Part shown: piece by piece, positions 53,181 through 63,474 of the stretch | Layout of the letters: each line of letters opens with the position of its first letter | Position numbering within the stretch: the first letter of the stretch is position 1 | Assembly: GCA_039105265.1 (NCBI GenBank) | Contig: JAPFFF010000005.1 | Span: 3,829,501 to 3,893,500, forward strand | Origin: Tritrichomonas musculus | Taxonomy: Eukaryota; Parabasalia; Tritrichomonadida; Tritrichomonadidae | DNA: 64,000 nucleotides | Direction of reading: 5' to 3' | Position numbers and translations under genes: made by a program | Notes under the pieces: model-generated | Told to the model about the DNA's origin: nothing | Database searches by the model: none | Seen by the model: only the letters and a program-made list of their open reading frames with translations

Positions 53181-54386
53181 TTACAAATCATCGTTTTTGT
53201 TAACTTGTTTTTCGTATTCTTTGATTATTCCCATAGCATTCTTCATGAAATCTTCAAGAGGAACTATTTTTAATTGATCGCCGTTTAAAACAAATCTGAT
53301 GATGATTGGTGATGAATCGTCAGGTTTCCAAACTTCTAATAATAAGTGAGAATTGAATGGTGGAGGAAGTTCACAATCAATACCAAAGGTTGCGATAAGT
53401 GCTGATAAAGTTTCACTATGAGATGAGAAAAGATTAAAAATTTTTTCAGGTTTTTCAGATCCAATTTTGTCTAATTTCTCAACTACTAATTTGAGAATAG
53501 GACCTGCTGGAAGAGGTAGCGAGTAGTTGTAAAATTTTCCTTCTAAATAGAAAACATTGTTCATTAGAATTCGATGCATTTCTGGAGTAATCAAAACTTC
53601 TTCAGAAGGGTCTTCATGTTCTGGTGTACGATACATTTCTTCTTCTTGATTTGCACAACGAACTGAGTTGAAGAAATCACCCATTGTTAAAGACTCAAAT
53701 TCATGAACTGGATATATTATTTTCAAATATTTGCTGAATTTTTGAACTATTTCTTCAGATTCAACATAACGCTTTCTGTAATCATCTTGGTCGATAAATT
53801 TAAGAATTTGTTCAAAAATGAGTTTGTTTCTGAAAGGAGATGGCGCAAGAGGTTCTTTTCCTTCTTCTCCTACATCCATTTCAAGTGTCTCATTAAATGT
53901 TCCATCATAGTTGTTGAAAAAGCCATTTAGAAAAGATATACCTGATTCAATGCATCTTTGAGCATTAGATGATCGCACAGAAAACATTGAAAGGGCTTTA
54001 TGAGGATCTGTCTCTGGTGATATCAAATTATACATTAAAGAGTAATTATAATAAAGTTTGCCTATTTCTTTTATTTTGGTTATCCCTTCATCGACAAGAG
54101 CTGATCTTTGGCAAGATGGAGGGAAAACATATTTTTTGGTAGGATCATATTCGTAATACTGATAAGGTTTACCATTGACAGCAACATGTGGAAATTTGGT
54201 ATTATTCTTCATTCCTGTACAATTCCAGTATCCTTCATTTCCAGGATGATGTAAAATCAAAGCCGGTGATCTCATTCCATGTCTAATGAAAAGCAATAGA
54301 GTTAAAAGAGTTGCATTTGGAAGTGGTGGAGCAATTTTAAGCGGAGCGTGGCAAGGGAGATCAGAAAAATATTGATATCTTGACAT
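53181..54386 (-). CDS. Histidine phosphatase (acid phosphatase/inositol-phosphatase-like branch)
   Basis: The product has 401 residues. The family signature RHGMRSP lies near residue 34 (FIRHGMRSPALILHHPGNEG), with the nucleophilic His. A second conserved Arg lies in FSVRSSNAQRCIESGISFLNGF, close to residue 135. The C-terminal proton-donor motif, usually HD followed by TT, is here HSET (SSHSETLSALIATFGI), with Glu two residues after His, as in the HAE motif of multiple inositol polyphosphate phosphatases. The ending LPPPFNSHLLLEVWK also fits the family. The enzyme hydrolyses phosphomonoesters. No signal peptide is visible before the catalytic His, so a cytosolic or non-classical location is possible, unlike secreted acid phosphatases. 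The frame is intact. Confidence 0.85.
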   Translation of the reverse strand: MSRYQYFSDLPCHAPLKIAPPLPNATLLTLLLFIRHGMRSPALILHHPGNEGYWNCTGMKNNTKFPHVAVNGKPYQYYEYDPTKKYVFPPSCQRSALVDEGITKIKEIGKLYYNYSLMYNLISPETDPHKALSMFSVRSSNAQRCIESGISFLNGFFNNYDGTFNETLEMDVGEEGKEPLAPSPFRNKLIFEQILKFIDQDDYRKRYVESEEIVQKFSKYLKIIYPVHEFESLTMGDFFNSVRCANQEEEMYRTPEHEDPSEEVLITPEMHRILMNNVFYLEGKFYNYSLPLPAGPILKLVVEKLDKIGSEKPEKIFNLFSSHSETLSALIATFGIDCELPPPFNSHLLLEVWKPDDSSPIIIRFVLNGDQLKIVPLEDFMKNAMGIIKEYEKQVNKNDDL

Positions 54387-54546
54387 GATTTATTTAGAAT
54401 AGTTCTTTTTTCTCACTTCACTTTTTTTTAAAAAAAAAATTTTATAAAAAACGTTCAGACCAAATATAAAATTTTTAGCAAAATTTAATAATTTTAAAAG
54501 CAAAAGAATGTTAAATATTAAATATTTATTAGTATATATATTAATA

Positions 54547-57500
54547 TTATGAAAAATTATAGCTCAATATTGTCTGAATTTGCTTTTGAATGCTTGGAGA
54601 TGCTTTAATCTTGATTTTAGAACAAAGTTCCTCTACTTTATGTCTATAATTTTGGGTTTTCTTTTGGATTTTTTCAATTTGAGCATCTTTTTCGATCATT
54701 TTTTCTTCAATAGCCTGAAGTAGAGAGATTATTGTTTGCTCAGTTATTTCATCAGGTTCAATTTGCGGCTCTAAGCCAACTATTTGACTTAATGGCTGAA
54801 CCAAATCTTCAAAAAGAATAGAATGATTTACAACATGCATCAATTCATCGATTTTTTCTTGTTGATTGTCCTTTGAATTGACTTTTCTCATGTAATAAGA
54901 TTTGGTAGGAGATAATGTTTGTGTATTCTTTAACGGACTCAAAGGAATAACGCAATTTTCTGAAAAAGAATTATTTTCTCTAATTTCGAAAAGATTTGTG
55001 TCAAATGATAAATTGCTTGAACTCAATGCCACATCTGAACTCAAGTTCCTTCTTATTTCCAGAGCATAAGAATAAATTGACTCATTTGATGGACTTTTTG
55101 AACCAGGTATCATTTGTAAAGTTGATCTTTGAATCGTAATTATCTTTCTAATTCTTTTCTGGATATCTTTAATATCGCTGTTTGCATTGATCTTCAATGT
55201 TGGTGGGAAAATGAGCCTCAGAATTGAATTCAAATTTTGAATGTTGGATTGTTTTCCTGTAATGATTGTTACACGACTTATTAGAATGTCAATCATTGAT
55301 GATAATTGATTAACTGCTGCTAAAATAACGCTTAATCGATCTTGTGCCCAGACTTGCATGCGAGATGCAATAATCGCGGCAAAATGAAATATGAATAATT
55401 CAATGAATTTACCAAAACTGACTTCTGAGCAAGATTGCTTAGATAACATTGGACAAATTACAGAAGCCGTTGTTCTAATATGTTCTTCTGTCATCATGAA
55501 ATTTTTATTAGCTAAATAAAGCTTTTTACACTTATTTGAAAGCATGATGTATCTCGTTTTCAACTCTTCGAAACTTAATTTTTCTTCATCTACATTTAGA
55601 TTGACATTTAGAATTGAATTTTCTTTCTCATTAGGTTTATTAGACTGTGAATTAGAGGATCTTTGTTGCTTAACTATTTTGGATAAAAGATATGAGAAAC
55701 TAATTTTAACATTATTCAAACTTTGCTTGTTAATAATATTAAAATGGATCGTTTGTTGTGTTTGAGGCTTTTGAATCTTATGAATGATTTCAAGTGATTT
55801 GTATATTCGATCAAATATTATCGATATCTGCTTGTTAAGTGTTAATGATTTTGTTTTATCAGTTTGTAGTATTCTGAGAAAACGATCAACTTCAGAATCT
55901 CCTGAAAAAGTAAAAAGATTGTCTAATAATTGTTTTTGAACTTCAATAGAGTTATTAACTTCAGTCGTTTGAGGATCTGGCAAAACGTTGTTGAGGTTGT
56001 TAAGAGAGTCAATTCTACTTTGAATTTCATTTTTCTTCTTTGGATTAACGCTCAATTGTCCTGAATCAATTTGATTTCCACCGAGATCTTTCATTTTTAG
56101 TTCTTCACTGGCGATATTTTCTTTTATTTTCTGTCTTATATCGATAATCCTCTCATTAATTGAAGAATATTCTGTTTTACTGCTCGCGTTTAATGAATGT
56201 TGTATTAAATTAAGCGTATTACATAAATCGACTCCAACTTGTTTTTCATCCAATTCATTTTCGTCACCTGTGCTAGAGATTTCTATTTTCTTTTCAAATT
56301 CTCCCAGTTTGTGCTTTAATTCGTTCAATTCATTTTCTTTTTTTTCAATTTCAATTGATAATTGGTCAATTTTTTTAGTTTTCAAATTGATGTCTTTTTG
56401 TTTGTTTTCATTGTTTTTCTCAAGTTCATTAATTGTTCCCTGCATATTATTGATGTTTGCTTGTTTATTCTCAATTTCTGCTTGTTTGGCTTTATTTTCT
56501 CTTTCCAATTCTTCAATTTTTCGTTGTATGGCGCTTATTACATTTTTTTGATCTTCAATTTCATTTATTTTAGAAGAATTTTCCTGTTTAAGTTCATCAA
56601 TTAAACTTTTAATACTATCAATTCTGCATTGCTTATCCTTATTAGATTTCTCAAGTTCAACAATTTTCAATTGTTTAGCATCATTGTCTTTTTGTTTATT
56701 ATCAATATTTTGCAAAAGTTCATCTATTCTTTGCTTTTTATTTTCCATCTCTTCTTTCATAATCTCATGATTATGTTCAAGCTCACAAAATTTTTGTTGT
56801 TTAGCATTGAATTCATTTTGTTTTTCACCAATTATTTTCTCCAATTCCTGGAACTGATGCTTTAAATCATTGATTTCATTTAGTTTTTCATTATTATTTT
56901 TTTCGAGATCATCGATTTTCTGATGTTTATCTTTGATTTCTTTTTCTTTATTATTCAGTGTTTCTTGTTTTGTCAAATTATCTTGCTTTATCTCATTTAT
57001 TTTTTCTAGTTTATCTTTGACATCTTTTTCTAATTCTCCAATCCTTTCTTGCTTGTTATTGTTTTCTTTTTGTTTCTCTTCTATTACTTGTTCAAGCTCT
57101 TCAATTTTACGCTGTTTGTCGTTCATTGTTTCTTGTTTTATTTTATTTTCTATTTCTATTCCTTCTATTTTTTCTCGTTGACTAATAATGCTTCTCTTGA
57201 GGTCACCAATTATTTGTTGTTTATCATTGATTTCATTTTCTTTGTTATTCAATCCTTCTCTTATTGTCAAATTTTCTTGTTCAATGTCTTTTATCTTTTT
57301 TTCTTTATCATTAATAACTTTTTCTAATTCTTCAATTCTTTTCTGTTTATTATCAATTTCATTTTGCTTATCATCAATTATTTGCAGTTGATCATTAATT
57401 TTATTTTCTTTATTATGATTATCTTCTTCTTTTGATGAAATATTTTGTTCCAATTCTTCTATTTTTTCTTGTTTTTCTTTAATGATGCTCAAAATATCAT

Positions 57501-60500
57501 CAATTTCATGTTGCTTTTCTGAATCCAATTTCTCCAACAGCTCAATTCTATTTTTCTTATTTTCAACATCCTTTTCAAGTTCATCTATTCTTTGTTGTTT
57601 GTTCATAATGTCATTCTGCTTTTTATTGATTTCTTCTTGTTTTGAAAGGTTTTCATTTTCTAGCTCTTCTATTTGTTGTTGCTTATCATTGATAATATTG
57701 TTAATCTCGTTGATGTTTTGTTGATTTGTAGAATGTATTTTTTCAAGATCTTCATTTTGCTTTTGTTTTTGAATGATTTCATCCTGCTTTTCGCTAATAT
57801 CTTTTTCCAGTTCATCAATTTTTTGCTGTTTTTTATAAATTTCTATTTGATATAAAGAATTGTTATTTTCCAAATCTTTTATTTTTTTCTGAACTGAATT
57901 GATGCTATTCTGCTTTTCTGAATTATCCTTCACTAATTCATCGATTTTTTGCTGCTTTATATTAATTTCAATTTGCTTTTCATTATTATTTTTTTCTAGA
58001 TTTTCAATCAATTGTTGTTTGCTCGATATATCATTCTGCATGCTAGTTATTTCTTTTTGTTTTTCGTTATTGTCCTTTTCTAATTCATCAATTCGTCTTT
58101 CTTTTATTTTGATATTATTTTGCAGTGTTTGATTTTCTTCCTTTTTACAAAATTCTTCTTGTTTGAATTCATCTATTTTCTCCTGTTTTCTATTTATATC
58201 GTTCTGCTTTTCAATATTAATTTTTTCAAGCTCATCTATTTTCTGTTGTTTATTTAAAATTTCATTTTGCTTTATAAAGATTTCTTCCTGTCTATCTTGA
58301 TTACATTTTTCAAGTTCTTCTATTTTGAGTTTTTTATCATTAATATCTTTTTGTTTTAATAAGTTTTCTTGTTCGAGTTCTTCAATTTTCTTTTGATTGC
58401 TAACAATATGATTTTGCTTTTCATTTAGAGTATTGTTTAGTTCATTAATTGTTTGTTGTTTATTATTAAGATCATTTTGCTTTGTTTTGTTTTCGTTTTC
58501 AAGTTGTTCAATTTTCTGTAGCTCATTGTTAATGCTTTGTTTTTTAATTTTGTTGTCATTTTCTAATTCAATTATGCAATTTTGTTTGTTATCAATTTCT
58601 TCTTGCTTAGTGAAGATAGTTCTTTCTAATTCTCCAATTTTTTTTTGTTTATCGGAATTACTTTTTTCAAGTTCATCTATTCGCAATTGGATACTTTTTA
58701 CTTCTTCTTTAATGAAAGCTTTTTCTTTTTCAAGTATTTCAATCATTTTTTCTTTATCTTTAATATTTTTTTGATTATTTTGATTATCTTTTTCTAGATC
58801 ATCAATGAGCTGTTGCTTGTCAATGATATTCTTTTGCTTCAAACTATTGTCTTTTTCTAGTTCTTCAATTTTTTGTTGTTTAAAATGCATTTCTTTTATA
58901 TTGTTATCGATTTCATCTTGTTTTGATGCATTGTCTTTTTCAAGTTCATCAATTTGTTGTTGCTTATCTTTAATAATACTTTGAATATCGCTGATATCTT
59001 TTTGATTCAAAGAATTCATTAAAATAAACTCATCAATTTTCTTTTGTTTGTCGCTGATTTCACTCTGTTTTTCTTTGATTTCTTTCTCAAGGTTGTCTAT
59101 TATTTCTTGCTTATTGTTGATTTCTCTTTGTGCTTCTTCGTTATTTTTCTCCAATTCATCAATCCTTTGTCCCATATAATTGATGTTATTTTGTTTGCTA
59201 GAAATATCTTCTTTATTTGCATTGTTTTCTGTAATCAATTTTTCGATATATTCTTGTTGATTATTGATATCTTTTAATTTTTCATTAATCACCTTTTCAA
59301 ATTCTTCTATTCTCTGTTTAGAATTAAAAATTTCATTCTGTTTTTGGGCCCTATCTTTTTCGATTTCATTAATTTTTTGTTCTTTAGTTTTAATTTCTAT
59401 CTCTTTCATTGAATTATCTTTTTCCAATTCATCGATTTTTTGCTTTTTATTATCAAGTTCTTCTTGATTTAAAGAATTCTCTTTCATTAATTCTTCGATT
59501 CTTTTTTGTTTTTCTTTTATTTCATTTACCTTGTCTATGTTGGCTTTCTGAAGTTCTTCATTTTTTTGAATTTTTATAGCAATTTCATCTTTAATTTTGT
59601 CGAGTTCTTGCTGTTTTAACGTATTTTCTTGCTCAAGTTCTTCAATTCTTTGCAGTTTAATATTATTTTCTTGTTGACTTTTTGAATAATCTCTTTCAAT
59701 TTCTTCGATTCTCAGTTGTTTTTGAATTATTTCATTCTTTTTATCATTGATCTCTTTCTCTTGATCCTTAACTATTTCTGTATTGTTATTAATGTATTCT
59801 TGTCTTAATGAATTGTCTTTTTCCAGTGCATTTATTTTTTCTAGATTAATCGAATTTTCATTTTCGAGTTCATTAATTTTTTGTTGTTTTTCATCTATCA
59901 TTCGCTCTAATCCTTCAATTTTCTTTCTCATTTCATTCAGATCATCATCTTTAGACTGATTTCCATTTTCTAGTTCTTTTATGTAAGCCTGTTTATCTGC
60001 GATTTCGTCTTTACAGATGAAATTATCTTTTTCTAATTCATCAATCATTGCTTGTTTATTATTATTTTCATTTTGTTTTTCTTCTATGATTTGTTCAAGT
60101 TCTTCAATTCTTTGTTGTTTATTGTTGATATCATTTATTTTGGAATTATTTGTATCTTCTAATTCTCCTATTCTATGATTTTTATCATTAATTTGTTGTT
60201 CTTTGTTGTCAATTTGTTGTTGTTTAGATAAATTATCTCTTTCAAGTTCATTAATTCTTTCTTGCTGATTTCTGATTTCATTTTCTTTATTATTTATATC
60301 TTCTTCTTTTGATAAATTGATTCTCTCCAATTCTTCAATTCTTTCTTGTTTTTCATTTATGATGCTCAACTTATTATCAATTTCCTGTTGTTTATCTGAA
60401 TCAGATTTTTCAAGTTGATCAATTCTATTTTGTTTATTTTCAATATTTTTTTCAAGTTCTCTGATTCTTTCTTTGTCTTTAGTGCTTTTGTCATTTTCTT

Positions 60501-62145
60501 TGTTTCTCATCAGACTTTTTAATTTAGAATATTTTTGGTTTCCATTTAATGAATTTTTTCTATACCGTTTTTTCACCAAAACACAAAATAATAGTAATAA
60601 GATTGAGAAGACCGCCTCTAAAAATTTAATTTGTTTATCATTGTAAAAAATTGGCAAAAATCTCTTTTCTTTGACAACTTCGAATTGAAAAAAGTTATTA
60701 TCAATGTATTCGTTTGGAACATAAACATGTTTGATATCAATTCCTTCTAACCTTTGAAAATAATTAATGTTATTTGTTCCCAAATATTTAATTTTTGAAA
60801 ATTTTGTTCCATCAAAAGAGTTATCTTTAATTGTGATAACTTTTTCACCAATAGTTAATTGGCCATTTAAACTATGACAAGAGTAAAAGGCTTTATCTTC
60901 TATTGTTTCGAGTTTTGATGGGATTTCTAAATCACCAGACAATCCATAGCATTTATAAAAAGCGCATGCTCCGATCTCAATTAATGTTTCAGGTAGAATT
61001 AGTTGTCCGCTAAATCCATGGCAATATTGAAACGATCCATTGCAAATTTTAACAACACCAGAAGGAATTATTAATTGGCCTTTCAAATTAAAACAATTAT
61101 AAAAAGTTTCTTTTTCAATAATTTTGAGTTTATGAGGCAAAATTATTCTTTCATTAAAACCATTACAATTGTAAAATGCTCCCTCTCCAATTTTCTGTAT
61201 ATTATTTGGAAAGACTAAGGATCCAGTAAATCCCCAACAATTTGAAAAAGCTTTTTTGCCAATAGAAGTGAGTGATTCTGGAAACTTTAATATGCCATTC
61301 AATCCAAAACAAAACTCAAAGGCGCTGTCATCAATTATTTTACATTCTGATGGAATTTCTAATGATCCTGTCAATCTAGAGCAATATGAAAATGCTTTTT
61401 CCCTTATTCGTTTTAAGTTTAATGGTAGTTTCAATTGTTCTCTAAAAGGAACTTTATAAAATGCTGATGATTCGATGATTTGAAGAGAATCCGGTAGAAC
61501 GAGTTTACAATGAAATTTTGTTTTATAAAAAGCTTCTTCTCCAATAATTTGTAGATTTTTTGGTAGAACTAATTTATTACTGAACTTTGTTTTATAAAAA
61601 GTTCTCGTTTTGATTGCATTTATTGAATCAGATATGATCAAATCTCCATTAAGTCCAGTGCAGTTGTTAAAAGCTGATTCTCCAAGAAACTTTACACTGT
61701 TAGGTATAGTTAAATTGCCAAAAAGACTTCTGCAATCATTAAATGCATAGTCATCAATTGTTTCCAAATTTTTTGGTAAATTAAGTTGGCATTTAATATT
61801 GATGCATCTTTCAAAAGCATTCTTTTGAATTGACCTGATAGAATTTGGTAATAATAAACTTTCGTTAAAGCCAGAGCATTCTTGAAAAGCTGAGTTTCCA
61901 ATCGAAATAACACCATCAGGAATAACAATTGATCCAATCCAATTTTTACAATTTGCAAAGGCTCTTTTACCAATGTTCGTAATTTTATGGATAGAGTTAT
62001 TGTAGTCTATCACATCAGGGATTTGTAGCCTTTTCATATTTTCAGGACACATGCCAGAAACGAGTGTAGCACCATTATCTGATATTTCATATGAAAAGTC
62101 TCCTAATCTAAAATTGCAAATAAAAATAAAGAAGAGATGAATCAT
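54547..62145 (-). CDS. Giant BspA-LRR / transmembrane / coiled-coil protein
   Basis: The intact ORF encodes 2532 residues. Residues 1-13 are hydrophobic (signal peptide). About 50-470 is a run of some 18 BspA-type leucine-rich repeats (FANCKNWIGSIVIPDGVISI; CTGLNGDLIISDSINAIKTR). About 511-530 is a transmembrane helix (FLEAVFSILLLLFCVLVKK). About 535-1960 is a coiled coil built from a 21-residue (three-heptad) repeat of the form IDELEKDNSEKQNEINNKQQ plus one residue, about 65 copies. About 2190-2440 is a compact helical domain (LFIFHFAAIIASRMQVWAQD) followed by a Ser-rich linker and a final coil. LRRs face outward (adhesion or ligand binding) and the coil faces the cytoskeleton. Most trichomonad BspA proteins have only a short cytoplasmic tail, so this length is unusual. 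Copy number of the 63-base repeat probably varies. Confidence 0.85.
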   Translation of the reverse strand: MIHLFFIFICNFRLGDFSYEISDNGATLVSGMCPENMKRLQIPDVIDYNNSIHKITNIGKRAFANCKNWIGSIVIPDGVISIGNSAFQECSGFNESLLLPNSIRSIQKNAFERCINIKCQLNLPKNLETIDDYAFNDCRSLFGNLTIPNSVKFLGESAFNNCTGLNGDLIISDSINAIKTRTFYKTKFSNKLVLPKNLQIIGEEAFYKTKFHCKLVLPDSLQIIESSAFYKVPFREQLKLPLNLKRIREKAFSYCSRLTGSLEIPSECKIIDDSAFEFCFGLNGILKFPESLTSIGKKAFSNCWGFTGSLVFPNNIQKIGEGAFYNCNGFNERIILPHKLKIIEKETFYNCFNLKGQLIIPSGVVKICNGSFQYCHGFSGQLILPETLIEIGACAFYKCYGLSGDLEIPSKLETIEDKAFYSCHSLNGQLTIGEKVITIKDNSFDGTKFSKIKYLGTNNINYFQRLEGIDIKHVYVPNEYIDNNFFQFEVVKEKRFLPIFYNDKQIKFLEAVFSILLLLFCVLVKKRYRKNSLNGNQKYSKLKSLMRNKENDKSTKDKERIRELEKNIENKQNRIDQLEKSDSDKQQEIDNKLSIINEKQERIEELERINLSKEEDINNKENEIRNQQERINELERDNLSKQQQIDNKEQQINDKNHRIGELEDTNNSKINDINNKQQRIEELEQIIEEKQNENNNKQAMIDELEKDNFICKDEIADKQAYIKELENGNQSKDDDLNEMRKKIEGLERMIDEKQQKINELENENSINLEKINALEKDNSLRQEYINNNTEIVKDQEKEINDKKNEIIQKQLRIEEIERDYSKSQQENNIKLQRIEELEQENTLKQQELDKIKDEIAIKIQKNEELQKANIDKVNEIKEKQKRIEELMKENSLNQEELDNKKQKIDELEKDNSMKEIEIKTKEQKINEIEKDRAQKQNEIFNSKQRIEEFEKVINEKLKDINNQQEYIEKLITENNANKEDISSKQNNINYMGQRIDELEKNNEEAQREINNKQEIIDNLEKEIKEKQSEISDKQKKIDEFILMNSLNQKDISDIQSIIKDKQQQIDELEKDNASKQDEIDNNIKEMHFKQQKIEELEKDNSLKQKNIIDKQQLIDDLEKDNQNNQKNIKDKEKMIEILEKEKAFIKEEVKSIQLRIDELEKSNSDKQKKIGELERTIFTKQEEIDNKQNCIIELENDNKIKKQSINNELQKIEQLENENKTKQNDLNNKQQTINELNNTLNEKQNHIVSNQKKIEELEQENLLKQKDINDKKLKIEELEKCNQDRQEEIFIKQNEILNKQQKIDELEKINIEKQNDINRKQEKIDEFKQEEFCKKEENQTLQNNIKIKERRIDELEKDNNEKQKEITSMQNDISSKQQLIENLEKNNNEKQIEINIKQQKIDELVKDNSEKQNSINSVQKKIKDLENNNSLYQIEIYKKQQKIDELEKDISEKQDEIIQKQKQNEDLEKIHSTNQQNINEINNIINDKQQQIEELENENLSKQEEINKKQNDIMNKQQRIDELEKDVENKKNRIELLEKLDSEKQHEIDDILSIIKEKQEKIEELEQNISSKEEDNHNKENKINDQLQIIDDKQNEIDNKQKRIEELEKVINDKEKKIKDIEQENLTIREGLNNKENEINDKQQIIGDLKRSIISQREKIEGIEIENKIKQETMNDKQRKIEELEQVIEEKQKENNNKQERIGELEKDVKDKLEKINEIKQDNLTKQETLNNKEKEIKDKHQKIDDLEKNNNEKLNEINDLKHQFQELEKIIGEKQNEFNAKQQKFCELEHNHEIMKEEMENKKQRIDELLQNIDNKQKDNDAKQLKIVELEKSNKDKQCRIDSIKSLIDELKQENSSKINEIEDQKNVISAIQRKIEELERENKAKQAEIENKQANINNMQGTINELEKNNENKQKDINLKTKKIDQLSIEIEKKENELNELKHKLGEFEKKIEISSTGDENELDEKQVGVDLCNTLNLIQHSLNASSKTEYSSINERIIDIRQKIKENIASEELKMKDLGGNQIDSGQLSVNPKKKNEIQSRIDSLNNLNNVLPDPQTTEVNNSIEVQKQLLDNLFTFSGDSEVDRFLRILQTDKTKSLTLNKQISIIFDRIYKSLEIIHKIQKPQTQQTIHFNIINKQSLNNVKISFSYLLSKIVKQQRSSNSQSNKPNEKENSILNVNLNVDEEKLSFEELKTRYIMLSNKCKKLYLANKNFMMTEEHIRTTASVICPMLSKQSCSEVSFGKFIELFIFHFAAIIASRMQVWAQDRLSVILAAVNQLSSMIDILISRVTIITGKQSNIQNLNSILRLIFPPTLKINANSDIKDIQKRIRKIITIQRSTLQMIPGSKSPSNESIYSYALEIRRNLSSDVALSSSNLSFDTNLFEIRENNSFSENCVIPLSPLKNTQTLSPTKSYYMRKVNSKDNQQEKIDELMHVVNHSILFEDLVQPLSQIVGLEPQIEPDEITEQTIISLLQAIEEKMIEKDAQIEKIQKKTQNYRHKVEELCSKIKIKASPSIQKQIQTILSYNFS

Positions 62146-62868
62146 TATTACCGAAGTTTTATTTCGTTTATTATTATTTTGAATGTGTATATGGTCTTTT
62201 TTTCTTAATATAAATAATTTATTTCCTAAAATAAATGTATATCAATTAAAATTCCAAATCTTGTAATAAAAAAAAACTCAGTATAAAATTTTTGAAAAGA
62301 AAATCGATTGAACACAATTGAATATTTTTGTTGAAAATATCCAATTATTAAATGTTAGCTTAAAAAATGTGATGCTTTTTAATTTATTGGTATAAAAGAA
62401 AATGATGTCGAAAGTTTTCGAAAATAAAATTTTATTCAAATTTATTTTCAAAAATTTTGAATAAACTTTCAAATTTAACTTTCTGTTAAATTAAAAAAAA
62501 AAAGAATAAATCATCTTTATTAGATAAGTAGAACTTTTAAAATAGGAATGCTTTCAATTTTGAGAAAGTAATAATTTTTTAAATATTTTAATAGAATATT
62601 TTCTGAACCTTCTCAAAATTGAAAACACTCTATTTTTTAAAGCTTTACATATATTTGTTCATCAAAGGTTATAGAAATTAATCAGATTAGAAAAAGTGTT
62701 CTTCAAAATAATCATTGTTGCTCATAATTAAATGTAAATTGTAAATTTTGAATTGATAATTAAGTGAATTTGTATTTTAAAAGTAAAAATACTATAAACT
62801 TTTTGTTTAAAACCAAAAGTAACCGTTTTATTTTAAAGAAAATATTAATCTTAGGAAATAGAAAAGAT
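62146..62868. other. Intergenic region containing an imperfect hairpin pair
   Basis: Outside the inverted pair near 62539-62637 (listed separately), nothing is recognised. Confidence 0.45.
62539..62637. repeat. Imperfect 28-bp inverted repeat (about 100-base foldback)
   Basis: TTCAATTTTGAGAA (62553-62566) is perfectly inverted at 62610-62623, and similarity extends outward (AAAATAGGAATGCT against AAAATAGAGTGTT), so about 28 bases pair on each side of a roughly 43-base loop. It could be a tiny foldback element or a structured RNA. It is near the 5' end of the BspA coiled-coil gene. Confidence 0.5.
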
Positions 62869-63222
62869 ATGATACTTCGCAGATCATTTTATTATTGCAA
62901 TGAATCAAATAATGATGACAAAGCTTATTCTTTCAATATCTGTAACTTGTTAAACAAAAGAAAGACAGATTTTTCATTGGACAAATTTAAGAAAAAAATC
63001 AAATTTAATGAACCAAATGCATTTAGAGTTAATAAATTGCCAAATTTATTCTTTATTATCTTTTGCTACTCATTGTTTATTCAGCATGCATCATGTAATA
63101 ATTCAATTGGAAAAATAGATGGTTTTGAAAGAAACTATTCATTGTGCATTGAGCATAATCATGCCAAATTAGTTATTTGGAAACCCAAAGGGCAATTTAC
63201 TTTTATGATTTTTCTTCCTTAG
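62869..63222 (+). CDS. Short hypothetical protein with a hydrophobic segment
   Basis: From the ATG at 62869 the frame gives 117 residues: MILRRSFYYCNESNNDDKAY, a Lys-rich stretch (LDKFKKKIKFNEPNAFRVNK), and one hydrophobic segment (LFFIIFCYSLFIQHASC). The upstream part of the open frame uses no ATG. Codon texture is plausible but no family is recognised and there is no neighbour support. It could be a small gene, a fragment, or chance. Confidence 0.3.
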   Translation: MILRRSFYYCNESNNDDKAYSFNICNLLNKRKTDFSLDKFKKKIKFNEPNAFRVNKLPNLFFIIFCYSLFIQHASCNNSIGKIDGFERNYSLCIEHNHAKLVIWKPKGQFTFMIFLP

Positions 63223-63474
63223 ATTAGTATTATAAAGAAAATCAAAAAGATGTGAAATTAAATGTATTTGGTATTGATTTAAGGTATTTTAAATGTGATT
63301 TATTTCATTTTCTTTATTTTTTACTTGATTAAAATAAGTAAAAGCAAATATCAAAGAATTATTTATAAAAATTCAAGTTTAACAATAAAATCTGGAATAA
63401 TAAATTAAAATATATATAAATTAAATCCAAATAATGATGTTTTATAGATCAAAATAATTTTGCAAATTCCAATA
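63223..63474. other. Short spacer
   Basis: AT-rich, nothing recognised. Confidence 0.4.
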
